From Bombyx mori (lineage: Eukaryota > Arthropoda > Insecta > Lepidoptera > Bombycidae), in NCBI RefSeq assembly GCF_030269925.1, contig NC_085109.1:6324001-6388000 (forward strand): a stretch of 64,000 nt of DNA, given 5' to 3'. The translations under genes were made by a program, and so were the position numbers. The stretch's first letter is position 1. Every line of letters starts with the position of its first letter. The notes beneath the pieces are model-generated. The model saw only the letters and a program-made list of their open reading frames with translations. It did no database searches and had not been told where the DNA came from. This document shows, piece after piece, positions 22,101 to 37,100 of the stretch.

Positions 22101-25100
22101 GCTTCTTCAAGTCGGCCTGAACTCTAATTCTAAGCGCAGGAGTACCATCACCACGACGAATGTAAATTCGTCCGTCCTTGGTCCAGACATACTTCCAGCC
22201 CTTGTCTTTTCCCTTTTGACGGGCAGTACCAAACAGTTGGCGGTTATATGCGGACAAACGTTCATTTAAATATACAGTACGGACGGGGCCAGGTACATCT
22301 AAATCAGTAGTGGAGAGGTTACGGCGCACGCGGGCTCCCTTCAATAGTGCATCGCGAACCGAGCGACGAGCCAGTCGTACTGATAGTATACGAGGACGAT
22401 TCTCGTCGCCCTCAGTGAAATTGCGTCTTACTGCACCAATCCGCTCCGCGTGGACTATATCGCACACGTCAAGTTTTACTCCTAGTTTTACAGCCACAAC
22501 CTGGACTAAATGACAAGCGCATTCTTCACGGACTTCCGGCAAACCAATTATGTCAATATCGTTCCTGAGCAAGTCCTGGTCGCGTTCACGCAGCTGCATG
22601 CGAAGCTCAGCCACCGTGGAATCCAAGTCAGAAGCTGCTACTGTTGGGACGATCTCCGCTAGGCGAGCCTCAAGACCCAGCACACGGGCTTCCACCGCGT
22701 CGATACGTCCATGACAGGACTGGAGAAGCTCCTTAAACTCAGCGATATCTTTTCGGCAATTTCTTAAGTCAGTTCTTAGGCCCACCAGCTCATCCTTAAA
22801 AGATCGAATTTCTAAGCCAAGGTCGACATGGGACTCCAGCGACCAATTCATCGTGTCTGCATCAACATCGCACTCGTTTGAAGTCTGATGCACCCCGACA
22901 ACTGTCAACCCTCGCACAGGAGTTGCAGCATTATCCCCACGAGGTACCTTCGCTAAGCAACTCGGGCAGATCCAGCCCCGAGGCGCTACTCCCGTAGAAG
23001 GGATTGCCACGCATCCTTTATGAAAATTGTCACTGCATTTACTACATCGCGCACAGTCCGCGGTTGACAAGAATTTTCCACATGCTCCACACTTTGCCAT
23101 TATTTTGTGCTTTACAAATGGACAACAGGAATATAGATGTTAAAGTAACCTGTGTGATTTAATATTTTGGGCGGAATAAATAAGAAATATAAGTGTCCTT
23201 TTGTTTTTTTCTTTTGTGTGGGTACCGAAACCTTGTAATATTGAAACTAATAGAACATTAGGTTCGTATTTAAAGTTTTATGAAGAATAACCTTGTTAAA
23301 AATTATCACAAGCACTATTTTAATAGCGTTATACACTATTAAAACAACCCAGCAACAATACACACTAGTTTTACCACGAATTTAACTAAACAATAACAGA
23401 GCTGATCAGTACAGATGCACGAGCGTGACGTCACTCCAACAACAAAAGACAACAAAAAGTCTTCATTCAAAATAAGTCTGAAAAAATAAATAAATAAAAA
23501 TTCACTCTTGTATCGTCTTAGATTCCTACCGAATCTAGGAATATGATGACCCCAAGGACTGGATCGATATTGACGAACAGCTAAGAATGGCTAAGAACCA
23601 TCTCAATCAGATAAGCCTGACATTTAAACTGGATGACAAAGAATATTAAATTCTCCGTCCGCTTGGGATGCCACAGATAGATAATAAGACATACAGACAG
23701 ATAGAAAGACACACAGACAAACAGAAACAGACTTAGTTTGGCATCGAGGATTAAAAACATTACGTAATGTGTAAATAGCCATTGATAAACTGTTATTGTA
23801 TTTTGCGTGTAATATCTATTGATCTAATTAAACAATAGGCGAATATATTAATAACAGCATTATGTTCGAACCAATACTCCATTTGTATTTATGTTTAATT
23901 AAATGAATAGAATATATCATTTATTGTACAACTTATGATTATGTCATTTTGCACTTCTGTGATCCAATCACTTCGGGTTAACTAAATATATTTATATTAT
24001 ACTAGCTGACCCGGCAGACTTCGTAGTGCCTTAATCGATAAATAAAAGACCTAAACTTTTATAAAAAATAAACTTAAAACAAAAGGAATCCATCCGACGG
24101 GGGACACATCAAAGGGAAAACAAATTAATTTTTATTTAATTCCGAGCATTTTCATATTTATCTACCTTTTAAACCTTCTCGGGACTTCCACAAATAATTC
24201 AAGAGCAAAATTAGCCAAATCGGTCCAGCCGTTCTCGAATTTTAGCGAGACTGACGAACAGCAATTCATTTTTATATATATATAGATTTATACCTTGAAG
24301 AGAAATGATGAGATTGCTTTTTTTTTTCGTATACATGTTGCACAGAGGTAAATTTAAAAAGCTATTCACTTCGCAATACTGCTTCTTGTATTCCTCATTG
24401 ACGTGGCGTACGTGTGTGTGTGTGTGCATGATTTTGGAACATAAATCGCTATATGGTCAATTTATTTTGTATTATGCCAGGGCTAAAATAAACTTTACGC
24501 CATTAAAAATTCATTTAAAGTTACATATCCATTCGAAGTAAACGTTTTACAAGATGTAAACTTGCAAATAACCTAAGCCTTGAAATAATAAAACACAAAT
24601 TGAGATTGTCATCAACTTTACAATTTGCAAAAGTGATGTCAAAAACGCTGAACTAATAATCTGAATTTAGATGTAATTGTAACCGGTTCTCGGGATTTCT
24701 TTATAGAGAGTCTTGCAACTCCGGGCTCTTGCGGTTCCCGAAAATATAAATAAGGGGTAACCTACATTACGAATCGGGTTTTGTAAATCGGTCGTGCGCA
24801 CTTTCTGGCTCGGTAAACGTACTGAACTACATCGCATTGTATTTGTTTTCGAATGCGTTATTTATGCCTTTGATGTTTTATTTATTTCTCTTGGCACTTT
24901 CAATTTTTCAAGTCGTTTTAAGATCAACAATGCCTTTGGTTTCTTTCTGATTAACGTTTTGATCGGAAAACGTTTGTAAATATTTGATTTTCATTTTTAA
25001 CACGAACGAATTTTATTCCAGCATTTGGACGTCTTTGGGCTTATACAATAGAATAGAATAGAGATTTACTCGATTTGTAATTTGTGTGTCATGAATTTTA

Positions 25101-28100
25101 AATCATTTTTTACCGTTTACTGCAATTAACTTAAAACATATAGAATCTATACAGATGCATAGAGATTAAAAATATAAAGAACAAAATACTCGTGAACGCA
25201 TAGAATACGAGTCAGTTTTTATAGGAGGATAAGACCAAAAATTTTTATTGCACTAGATGGGTGCTATTGAAGTTCATAGACATCATAACGTGAATGTTAC
25301 CACTCACCTTGAGGATGAGACCTCTTCTAAGCGTCTCTATTTTATTGTATAATTGATATTTCGCTCTTGAAACCGGAATGAATAAATGTTTTGCTATAGA
25401 AATAAACAGAAAGTTGGTACCTGCCTTAATGGGCTTAAAATACCTTCAATACACATAAAAATTACCATCTCTTGGTTCATCTTTAACGATTCTAGTCTTT
25501 CTCATGTCCTTGTTTTTTTTTTCTGACTCATTCCGTTCAAAGAAGCGATGCACCGAATATTTTATTTAAACTATACTTTATTTAGAGCTTAATGTTCTTG
25601 TTTTGTTATCTGTACTGGTATCGAGTACAAAAACAATTGTCGTAACCGGTGTCGCATTGCTCAAACACTCGTGCGCACATTTACGAAACTAACTTGTCAC
25701 GTTTGCAATTCTCTAGACGTTCAGCGATTACAATCCTTTCACTGGACCACCGGCCAGTCTTATCCTGTTCCGAGAAAAGGACTAAGGAAACGCGACTTGT
25801 AATGAACTTCACAACGGTGCGAGACTTCACTGTCTATGTTAATTGTTGCCTTTGTTTGAATACCCAAGTCAATGAACTTTTAACATGCGCTTCTTTGAAC
25901 TTTCTACATGCCGAATACAGATATGGTTTTTTATATAAGTAAACATAAGAAATTGACTTTCTTTGTAACGCTAGCGATACTCAGCTTAATTCGTGTTTAA
26001 ATGCTTAAAAAGAAAAACATGTTCTAGATTTATGTAGGGAATTAGGCGCCGCGATTTATTTTATCGCGTTTTTATTTACACAATCCGTGATTACAATTTA
26101 AATGTTTGTCTACGGCTTTCTGGCTGTATAACGTCATAGTATTTATTGTTTGATTACAAATGTGTCGAAGTCTGATTTTAATTTCTTACCGATTTTTCTG
26201 GCAGTCTGCAGCAGTGACCCTTGCTAGGGCTAGTGTTAGGAAGTTCTCCCAGCTTAAGCCTCTAGACCTCTTCTACCAGTTCACCCGTAGTAGTAGGTTG
26301 AAACAATCATTACACAATCTAATTGAAATTTCAACAACACGCCCTAAAATGTTTGGTATTCACGCTGTGACGTCTATCAATTTACAAGCTTTAAGCATTA
26401 TATACATAGTTCATCTACTCATTTTTTTTTAAACCAGGGTAATGTGACCTGGTGCCTACCTGTGCGGGCTTATTATACGTCCTACTACCAGGAAAAGCCA
26501 CTGAAACAAATTAAGTATGGAAGATACTGTGGACGTAGTAGAAGTTACTCGAAATAGTTGAGGTCCTTCAAAAGAGCTATTAGACTCATCTCAGCCTGTC
26601 CATTGCTAAACATAGGCCTTCCCAATTGATGTCCGGTGCGGTCGGTACGTTGCCACCGGTGTCCAACTTGACTCAGCGATTCTCACTAAGTCGTCGGTCC
26701 ATCTGGTAGGTGGCCGTCCCAAACTGCGCTTGCTAGTACGTGGTCTCCACTCAAGAATCTTTCTGCCCCATCGGCCATCAGATCTTCGCGCTATGTGGCT
26801 TTCCCACTGCTACTTCAGTTTGCTAATCCTACGGGTATATCAGCAACTTTGGTTCTTCTACGGATCTTCCCATTTCTGATACGGTCTTATAGAGAAATAC
26901 CACGCATAGCCCTCTCAATAGCTTGCTACTAAGCCTCGTAAAAAGATCTTTTGTGAAGCATCACATTCCGGAACCGTAAGTCATCACTGGTAACACGCAT
27001 TGGTTTTACACTTTTGTCATAAGGCACTGAGGGATTTTGGAGGAGAAGGAGAACACATTTTTTAATTTACCAAAATTACTATTAGGCTATTATATCAAAA
27101 TAGTAAATCCTGAATTCCAAACTATCCAATTCGCATTCCAACATTACATGGAGAACTGGAATTTGTTATTTTACACCAATAATTAACTACAAATGGAACC
27201 ACTCATTAAGAATTACAATCAACTAGTATTAGAATTATTAAGTACAAATTAATAGCTCGACATATTTTAAATATCAATTATAGGTACTTATAGGTACTAT
27301 AAGTAACTTATAATCGTGTAACAAGAGTTTTCGTAACAATGCGTACGAGTTTGGTCTTGCTTCTTTATTAGACTTTGGCTTATCAAGAATTTAATTAAGA
27401 CCACACGTTTGTCCGCTCGTATTGCATCACTAAAACTATGAGTGTCATATGGCTAATTTTTCTAGAACCGAGGTAGGGAAAACATAAACATCGGAGCGTC
27501 TAAAGATCTGGTGTTTACGCTTAGGTCTACTACGGTACTGGCTAATTATGTTGTATAGTCAACATTTTGTTTTAATTATATTTCTAAATGATTAATTATT
27601 TTTGGCGTCAACAAAATTCACTGCATTGTTAATTGATTTTGTATTAGTCATTCTTTCATGCGTTTGAAAAAAATTTAAGTTAATCGTATCATAAGCGGGG
27701 CAATTTTAAATCGCACGTCGGTGAGAATAAGCAAGGTCCTTGGATTTCATTAAGTAATTTCTTACTCAATAGTTACTGGCGTATATAAATAAGTGTATAT
27801 AAATGTGTATTTGATTCAGTAAATATAAATTATGGAAATAAACCAAATGAAATCGAGTAGCAAAGATTAACAGTGTATAGTTGTATCATTAACGTTTATT
27901 GCTAGAGTATTGCTTCAGAAAGATAACAAACATACAAAGAAACATTATTCTCTTTATGAATTACGCAAAAGTAGTTACTTTTGAAAATTAATGCTAAAAA
28001 GCTCCGAGAGTCGATGGGATTTGTACAGTTTTTGGGTTAATCCAGTAAAATTTTTTCATAAAGGATTAGGTCGTGGATCATTGCTGCTAACATGTCATTC

Positions 28101-31100
28101 GTCGAAGATCATATACATACCACTGAGGTTGTGTCGGCATAGGCCCCCGTTTTAGATTTTTCTTCGCGAAATATTCATTGATTGTTTGCTGCTTGAGATA
28201 CAGGTTTTATTACCTAGTTCAAGCACAAATGCAAATCAGGATTGTGTTTCTACTTCTATGTTAACAATAAATAAATAATTAAAAATTGATTTACAACTTG
28301 AAGGATTAGCGATTGTGACGTAAAATAATGAATAAACCTGCTAAATCAAATCAACCTGTTTGCTAAATCAAAATCACATAAATAACGATTATTCAACACT
28401 AGCACAAAATTACACAGTTCACCCAAAGTTGACAAAATTATTTATTTCTCAATGTATCATCATTTATCAGTAGGGTATTTAAATAGTATTTTTTTTAATT
28501 AAAATCTCAATTTCCCGCCCCAGAGCAAGATCGCCCGCTCAACCATAGCCCGCCAGGAACGCATTCTTTCAGTGGTCGGATAAAAGTCATATTTTCCTAG
28601 AAATGAGTCGCTGACCTCGCTGCAAAGTACAAAGTATAATTAAATTGATAGCTCTATTTCATGTCGCAAGGTAGTTAGTGGTGATCACGCTACTGTATCT
28701 ATTGTAAAACCATTAGTACCCCACCCTGTACTAGGTTTGAGTGTGTTAAATTTGGAAATTTAAAAAATGTAACACGACAGTATTTTAAGGCAAAAAGTAG
28801 GTTAAGTCACTCCACCGAACAAACTATCTCTTCGTAAAAATTCGCTTGTCGATCCGTTTGTCTATTGCCGGGGAAAAAAAAAAGTTCTAGCAAGTATGCA
28901 AATAACACACTGTACCGCTTTTGTAATATTTAAAAATAAAAATTACATTACTAAAAAGAGACGTCCAAAATATAATGCATTATGTAAAACCAATTCAGTA
29001 CCGGCATGCGGCATCACAAATCGAAGTATCCAAAAGTATTTGGTAACAAAGCAAAATCCGCTCTATACGGATTTAGTTTTACAATTCAAACTCCAGATTG
29101 TTCACTTTCTACAGCAACGTAACATTATGGCGGGTTTATTGATGTAATTACGTCATTGAATAACGAAATTAACGATCTTTTATTTTTTTACAGTGTACCG
29201 ATCTTCAAGAACTTCCCCGAAGATACGTTGATTAAAATCTCCGATGTGTTGGAAGAGACTCATTACCAGAATGGAGACTATATTATTAGACAGGGTGCGA
29301 GAGGTGACACGTTCTTCATCATATCCAAAGGACAGGTAACTACTGTTTTTATTCGTCATCTTTGTCATCTTCGATTTGCCTTTTTTATCGGGTGATCAAC
29401 CACATAACTCAATAGAGTGGACCTAAATCTATCAGCATAAAAATGCTAAGTAATTAATTAATCAATGCGTCCAATCATTTCCAGTACCCAAAAAGAGAAA
29501 ATAGCCAATGTTCACCTCACTACAAAGATTTCTGTAACTAAAATCATTGCTATTGATATGCTAAATTTAAATAATTTAAATAAATTTGTACATTATTTTG
29601 GTCGAGTATTGGTGTTTATGGTAATGTTTAGACATGAAAGTCTACAATTAATGTATTTTATTAGCAATAAAATGAACCTCTTAAACACACCAAAAAAAAT
29701 AGAAATCGGTATTTAGCAAAGAATTAGCAAGTTAAAGTGGCAGTGGGTAGGATACAGCGTACATCAGATGGACGATGAGGATCTAAAAGTAAATGATGGA
29801 TACCTATAGACAAGAGGCAGAGCTGATTTCGCAATTCTAGTGCTTAAAATTTCCTTAAATGAATGAGGAATAACCATATTTAGCAATTGACATCGAAAGG
29901 AAAGATAGGGAAGAGAGCATATTATTATGAACATAAACATAATTTTATTTCATCATTTAAAGTATAATATCAATCAATATAGAATTCAATAAAGAAAATC
30001 AAATTTACCTTGAAGTACAACTTAGTTCCATTGTTATCGGTCGCAATGATAAACTAATACCCCATTTATGGGCGGTATATCATTTTAAATAATTTTTTTG
30101 TGGTACATTACAATGAAACCCTAATAAACATAATACAACAATATTTTCTCATTCACATACACGAACGTTTCGATTAAAAATACAATTAAAATGTAGCCAC
30201 AACCGCATGCCGACTTTCTAATTTTGTGGTTTAAACATCACTTTTTAAGCGTTCAAGACGTCTTGTGCTAATAATGACGTTTGTCATCAGCTTAAGCGTT
30301 CCAAGTACGACATTTACTTATTTATTTCAATGACGTCGCACTCACTAGAAATTATTTCGTTTCATACGAAGATGTTCTCTCTAATCAGTTTAGAGTTTCA
30401 CTTTCGTTGGGTTCAACTTTCGAGACATCACGCTAGTCGAAGGAACGTGTCTTCTGTACCCTTGACCACACCTCAGTGAGATGTTTTGTAAATATAATTC
30501 GTGGATGGTTTATAATTTGAATTTTTCTTTATCTGTCTTCGTCGCATTTCGGCTTTCAAACCATTTAAGACATAACAAATTAAATCGTCTCTTTTTTATA
30601 ATATTTGCAGCTCTTATACTCATTGTTATGATCTAGCCGTTGACGTGTTTGAGAATTTTCACAAACCGCATTATAATAATTATCTACACGACATTTTGTA
30701 TAGACGCGGTGACTGTACAAGAGGTTCACCTTGGCATTTAATGTCTGCAAGCTGTGATTGTTGCTTTTGACCAATGTAAATTGTATGCGTTTGTTAACTC
30801 AACACATTTCGATATAACTAAATTACCGAAATACAGTTCTAATGGAAAAATGCGTAGAATAAAATACGCGAGTTTTGAAAGACACGTTGTTTTGGTGGGT
30901 CTTAATAAAAAAAATATTCCTTCGGTGCGTTGCATCACTGGTACTGGTAACACAACATTCTAATTTGGTAATGTCATAATTAAAATGTGACTTTAGAATA
31001 CATAATATGGAAGTTAGAGGCCAGAAACGCAGGCTATTGTGACTACAAGGTCAGCGCACTGACTGCGGGCGAGAGGGTTATGCGCACGGTATTTTGAGGC

Positions 31101-34100
31101 CGGATTTTTATAATATTACACTGTGGGAAATTATGTTTTATCTCTTACTGAAAGATGTTTTAATGTTTGAACTATTTTGTTTGGACATTCTTTTGCCAAA
31201 GAGCTTATTTAGAACATTTTATGATAAAGTTTAGCGTAACGATATTTAGTGAATTTTTTTTTCTGTGTATGCAAGGAATTGAAACTTGATCGATATATTT
31301 CTACCTTCACTGATATTTTTGGTGATTTTATTTAAATCTAGAATATCTGAGCATACAAGTTTTATATTTTTGTCTTTTGAAATGCAAATTTTTCGTTCAT
31401 CGCAAAAACAATACTGCTTAGTTACTAATCTATGGATACGTGGCTCATTGATTACATTTAGTTGAAACTCTGTAAATTGTAGGCACTTGATGCAAGACCA
31501 CTAACATTGTGCGACAAATATTTTATAAAAAAAAAGTGTATTTTTAAGCGATAAACGCAGCATATCAGCCCGCTGAGTTTCTCACCGGATCTTCTCAGCA
31601 GGTCGCGATTCCGATCCGGTAGTAGATTCATTTGCGAAGCAGCTACTCTTAAGTTGTTAGGTCTCCTTTGGAGGCGCTCGGGTAGCTGTTAGCAAATTCC
31701 ACCCCTCTAGGCTGAGTCCTTGCTCGTCCACCTGCCCTGGTAAAACTGGAAAGGCCTCCGGGCCACCAGTAATCTCTCAAACATAAAAAAGTATCACGGT
31801 TTGCCTAGTAATAATTACTTAACATTAATTACTCAATTAAAGCAAATGTGACATTTAAAACTACATACTATTTATAGAAATAACATGACATCATGCCGAT
31901 CAAAAGTGTACGTGACCAAATCGATTCACTTTGCTCAAATATGAAGGAAAACAACATTGTATTGTAAAATACGTTTAAAATGTTTTTTGGTCACTTTGTC
32001 TTATTGTTCAGAGAAATATAACATTCAAACGTCTCCTTGCCATGAAGTAATCGCACTGTTCATTCAAACTCTGCGGTAATGACACAATCGTTACGAAAAC
32101 TATTATTTCTCTATGCCGTGAGTAATCATTTTGAAACCCGTATATATAAATGATTTAACGACTTCGTCTTACTTCTTGTTGTTTCTCTAGCCCGGTGACG
32201 CTGACATGGTCTCTCTAGGTCTAGACCATCAGCTTAGTTTGGGGAAAAAAAATTGTTTTTGTTGCCCATCTAGATTATTGTTTTTGTCCTTAGGACTTTT
32301 TTGATCGCCAATTTGGTCGAGAAGCGTAGGGCCTTACTGTGAGAACACTATGAAGACAATGCTTAGTGTGAGAGGAAATATTTACCTAGGAAAAAATGGC
32401 CGAACTTGCTGATACTTTAATCGGGAACGAGCGTTAGCTTCGGATTAGATGGTGTATGAAATTTCCTTATAGACAGACACATTCAAAATTTTAAGCTTCA
32501 GAGAATCTTAAGAGAGAATTTTAAGAGAGCCAAAGACAATATCAAAACCTAGCCCATAGAAATAAATCTCAATTGCTTTGAAATAGCTGATGTCATGTCC
32601 TTAAAACGTGAAGTATGACTTTTTTAAGAAGTAATAAGCTAAAGAAAGCGAGATTTCTGTGGGGCAAATTTTCGATTATTGTTCCATCGATTGTACTTAG
32701 TACTTCCAGGGAATAGTAATTTGTTCACAATTAATTTGAAATAAGGAGAAAAATGACTAAACCTTTTCAAATGAAAATGAATTTATGTATGGAAAGCACA
32801 TAATTTATCCTTTTTACACGCTTTATATTAGCTTCACTTGTATGTATGTTTGTATGTTTGTAACTGACTCCTTTAGACGCGAGTTTGACCCACATTAAAC
32901 GGCCAGATTTCATTCAAACCTTGTAGACTATCGAGGACCGATGACAATACACTAATTTGATAAGATCATTCCATTATTCACTTTGCAAAATAAGATTTTT
33001 GCCAATTTATATAATTTTTATCTATAGTCGATAAGGCAGGAATTGATGTTAAAATACTTAATAGTTTTAAAAACACGTTTTATGAAAAATTCAACAAAAA
33101 AATAGAAAATAAATTTTAATAAATTTAAATGTTGAATATAATATTTAAAAAATAGTTGATTTTTTTACAAAGCGTGTTTTTTTATTTTAGTTTTTTATAC
33201 TATTATTTATTTTAATACCACAGGCCACTAATTTTATGATCTATTATTTGTATCGAATAAATTAGTCACATTTAGTTTTCCAAGAAAACAAATCCACCAT
33301 TTGAAACGTCGTCCAACTGTAACAAAGTTACCGTTTAGTAGTTTTTGTGAAATTATTTAGATCACTCCGCCTCTAGCTTCTACGTTTTCAAGGTGTATTA
33401 TTATCTCATTCATTTCCGTCGTTATATCAGAAAAGTTTTTTTTTTATCCGTTTTTGATTTACATTCGTTAAGCCGGTTTTTGTTTAGGAACGTTTTGATG
33501 AGAATAAGAATGGATTCAGTGATGTGATAAATTTTTTGTAAGGTAAGAGTAATTTGTGGTAGGGCGTATTAGGCCCGGGTGGATATACAGATAATGTTGT
33601 TATATTAACTATTTTGGCCGCAAAATTGCATTGTTCCTATTTTAAGGGTGGCATTGCCGTTGAATGTTGTTGATTTGTCAGTTCGTTCATTTGTACTTTT
33701 TGGAAGGGGGGTTTACCAGTGATCCGGAGACCTCTTTAGCTTCATACGAGCTTGGAAACATATTTGATAATAAATCATGTAACATAATCATACTGTGATA
33801 CAGAAAAAGCAATAACGCCGTCTATTGAGTTCTGCTGTGTATTATTATTTAAACTATGCATATTGTGATAAGGAAACTTAAATGGAAGTGAACGGGGCAT
33901 ACTATAAAAGGACAGGAGAAATGGTGTATAACTTTAATGTACTGGTATCCGAGAGATAGAAAAAGAAACCGAGGTAGATCATTTAGAACAGTCTTTCTCA
34001 AAGTGGGCGATAACGCCCCCTGGGGGGCGTTTGAAACCTAGAGGGGGGCGCTAAGGGGCCCAGGAAAAAATGGGGGGCGTTGATGTGGGTTAGGGGGGCG

Positions 34101-37100
34101 CTGTAAAATTTGTAATTTCATTTACTTATTTTACCCATTACCGTCCAATGTCAAATAGTATAGTAAGCCTATACAGCTCACTTATTGTAAACATTGTTTA
34201 CTATTTTATTTCTATATAATAATAGGTTGGGGAAAAAGTTACTTCGCATTTTTTAAGAACATTCACAACATTTTTTAATATAGTTTATTCGCATTTAACT
34301 AAAGTATGTCGGTACCATTTTGTTCGATAACTTTTTGCCATCTTGTAGGTAGGGACATGATCCCATTGCTATAGAAAATTTGGGGCTTCTGATCAAAATA
34401 CCGCGACAATTGGTTTTGGCAGTCCTCTCGTGATGTTAACCTGACACTGCCTAAAGAATTCTGAAGAGACCGAAACAGGTAGAAATCTGAAGGTGCAAGG
34501 TCAGGACTATACGGCGGATGCATTAACACCTCCCAGCCAAGCTCTCTGAATTTTTGTTGAGTGGCTAAAGATGTGTGAGTTCTAGCGTTATCGTGATGAA
34601 AAACCACACCCCTTCTGTTGATTAATTCCGGCCGCTTTCTCTCAACTTCTTGCTTTAATCTTATCAGTTGTTCGCAGTAGAGTTCAGAATCGATGGTCCT
34701 GCCTGGTGGTAACAGCTCATAATGTATAATGCCCTTCCAATCCCACCACACACACAGCATCACCTTGTTGCGAGTTAACCCGGGTTTTGTTAGAGTCAGT
34801 GAAGCCTGACCGGCCTTTGACCACAACCTTTCTCGTACGTTCTTATCGTACGTGATCCACTTTTCATCACCAGTTATCAACTTCTCCAAAAATGGTTCGG
34901 TTTCATTACGTCGTAATGAAGAATCACAAATGAGTACACGGTTCATTAGGTTTCTTTCAGTGAGCTTTTTTGTGTACCCAGTTTTTTTCAAATGCACCAT
35001 AACTATTTTGTGGTCAATTCCAAGTTCTTCAGTTACGTCGTAACTACTGATATGCCGATCTTGCCCCACTTTTTCAAAAATGGCATCGATTTTGTCCCAA
35101 TAGGGCGACCAGAGCGACGTGTATTTTTGACATCAAAATTTTCGGATTGAAAACGCTTAAACCAAATTTGTGCTACTCTCACAGACACTGCACTAGGTCC
35201 ATAAACATCGCAATATTTTTTTACGGCTGGCGTTGCTTTTTTACCTTTTTTGTAGTAAAATTTTAAAATGTATCGAATATCTTCATGAGATTCACTCATC
35301 TTGACAGTACGAAAAATAAATAAAATCACACAAACATCCTAATTTTAATTTGGAATTATCTTCTTTCGAACTTAAACTTTTAATGATACCAAAACCAGCC
35401 AGATACAAATAGTATAGCCAAGGAGATTTTATTACAAGTTCATACATTTTTAAGCTATTGCATAGCTTTTATCGCGGGCCTTGAGCGCGGCGACCGAATC
35501 ATGAAATTCCGTAACGAAAAAAACCTAACATCCCTCACTCCGCCTACCATGTAGCTCGCGTTCAACACATTCACACGTTGCGCTTGTGTAGTGTTTGTGA
35601 ATAAGCGCGTGGCGTGACGTCACACTGCATGCGCATCATAAAAAGTCTGCCCATCTCTCTCTCGGTTTAGCTTATGAGTATGAAGGGGACAGTTAAGGTT
35701 TTGCCTTTATTAAGGTTTAATATAGCGTGGTCTTGTTTTATTATTGTTTTAATATTAAATTATCATTGTCTAATTATAATGTCATAAGTTAATTAAAAAT
35801 GCTATGCAATAGCTTTACCGCCGCAGTTCCCGAGTGCCACACTTTTTTTTTTTTTTTGTTAAGAGGAAATCGCCGGACTCCGCCCTTCACTGGGGATTCA
35901 GGGCGGGGCATGTCGGAGTCGAACCGACTAAAACCTCTTGTCGCTCAACAACCAGCATCCAAACCTCGCATGAGACAGAGATCATGAAAAGGCAAAGGGG
36001 GGAAAGTGAAGCGTTTAGTGCGGAGCACATCTCTCCCATCACCTTTCCCCTCGGGACGCCGGACTGGTGGTTGTCGGCGCCACGACCACCAGCCCTCTCG
36101 GTCGGCAGGCTGTCCGAAGCCCGCCTAGATGGCGCCGGTTAGAATGGTCTATCCTACGGAATACCCCGCGGGTCAGAACCAACGTGGGTTGAGGATAGCC
36201 GGCCTTCCATTACCCGGATGCTCATGCGTAAAACGTGTGCAGATCAGCTTGCACGTCGTCTTCTTAGGCCCCCTTTGCCGGTCTCCAGGCCGACATGTGA
36301 GTGAGATCCGAAGCACTTAGAGGGCCAGGGCTTGGGCGAGATTCGCCTCCCTGGACCCCGCTCGATGGCGGCGGGCCTGTGCATCTCTCACGCGCCCTGC
36401 CGCCTCCTTTAGCGAGATGGTGCACTCGCAGAAGTCGAGCATCGCCTTCCACGACTCGTCGTCGCCTAGCATCGATGTCACAACACTCGGCAACGACAAG
36501 TCGTTTCCTATTTTTGCGACGAGGACACGCCGCCACCCCTCCCATGCGGGGCAGGCGACGAGCGTATGCTCTGCCGTGTTCAAGTCGCAACCACAATGGT
36601 GACACTCTGCCGTCGGCTCGGCTCCGATCCGGTGCAGGAACTCACCGAAGCAACCATGCCCAGTGAGTACCTGCGTGAGCCGGAAAATGAGGCGTCTTCT
36701 GTCACGATTCACCCAATTGGCGCTCTGACCACACCGGGGCTGGGACGCGCCACGCCCTGGGCACGAAGGTTAGCCCGCCACTGATAGTCAGCGGCGGGCG
36801 CCTCCGCCTCCAGGACCCAAGGCGGCGTCCCAGCCAGTACACACGCCGCCTCGAAAGAGATGGTGCGATAACCACAGATGGTCCTGACCGCGATGGTGCG
36901 TTGCGGCCGTTGCAGCAACTTTGCTACCCCCACAGCCAGTGACTGGCCCCACGCGGGCGCCTCGTATAAGGCGCATCACCTGGTCAGGCCCTCCGATGTT
37001 GGGAAGAAGACGGCTTAACACGCCGGCCACCCCCAACAAACGAGGGACCAGGTTCTGAAAGTGAACACGGAAGGTCTAACGACTGTCCAGAATGAGGCCG

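Larger units (their letters stand above)
18398..23470 (-). mobile_element. CR1-group non-LTR retrotransposon, nearly full length
   Basis: About 5 kb on the minus strand: a 5'UTR from roughly 23470, ORF1 (23100-22078), a 440-bp spacer, ORF2 in two frames (21635-20640 and 20616-18745), a 3'UTR and a trinucleotide (ATT)n tail at 18398-18425 in place of poly(A), as CR1/L2/Crack-type elements have. The exact clade is not certain. It lies antisense in a PKG intron. Confidence 0.88.

Noticed and set aside
29156..29395. 79-codon ORF around the site B exon as a stand-alone gene
   Set aside because: It is a read-through of the splice sites of exon 29194-29335.
36301..36666. 121-codon plus-strand ORF
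   Set aside because: Shadow of the R1-type LINE ORF2 on the opposite strand; GC-rich DNA keeps several frames open.
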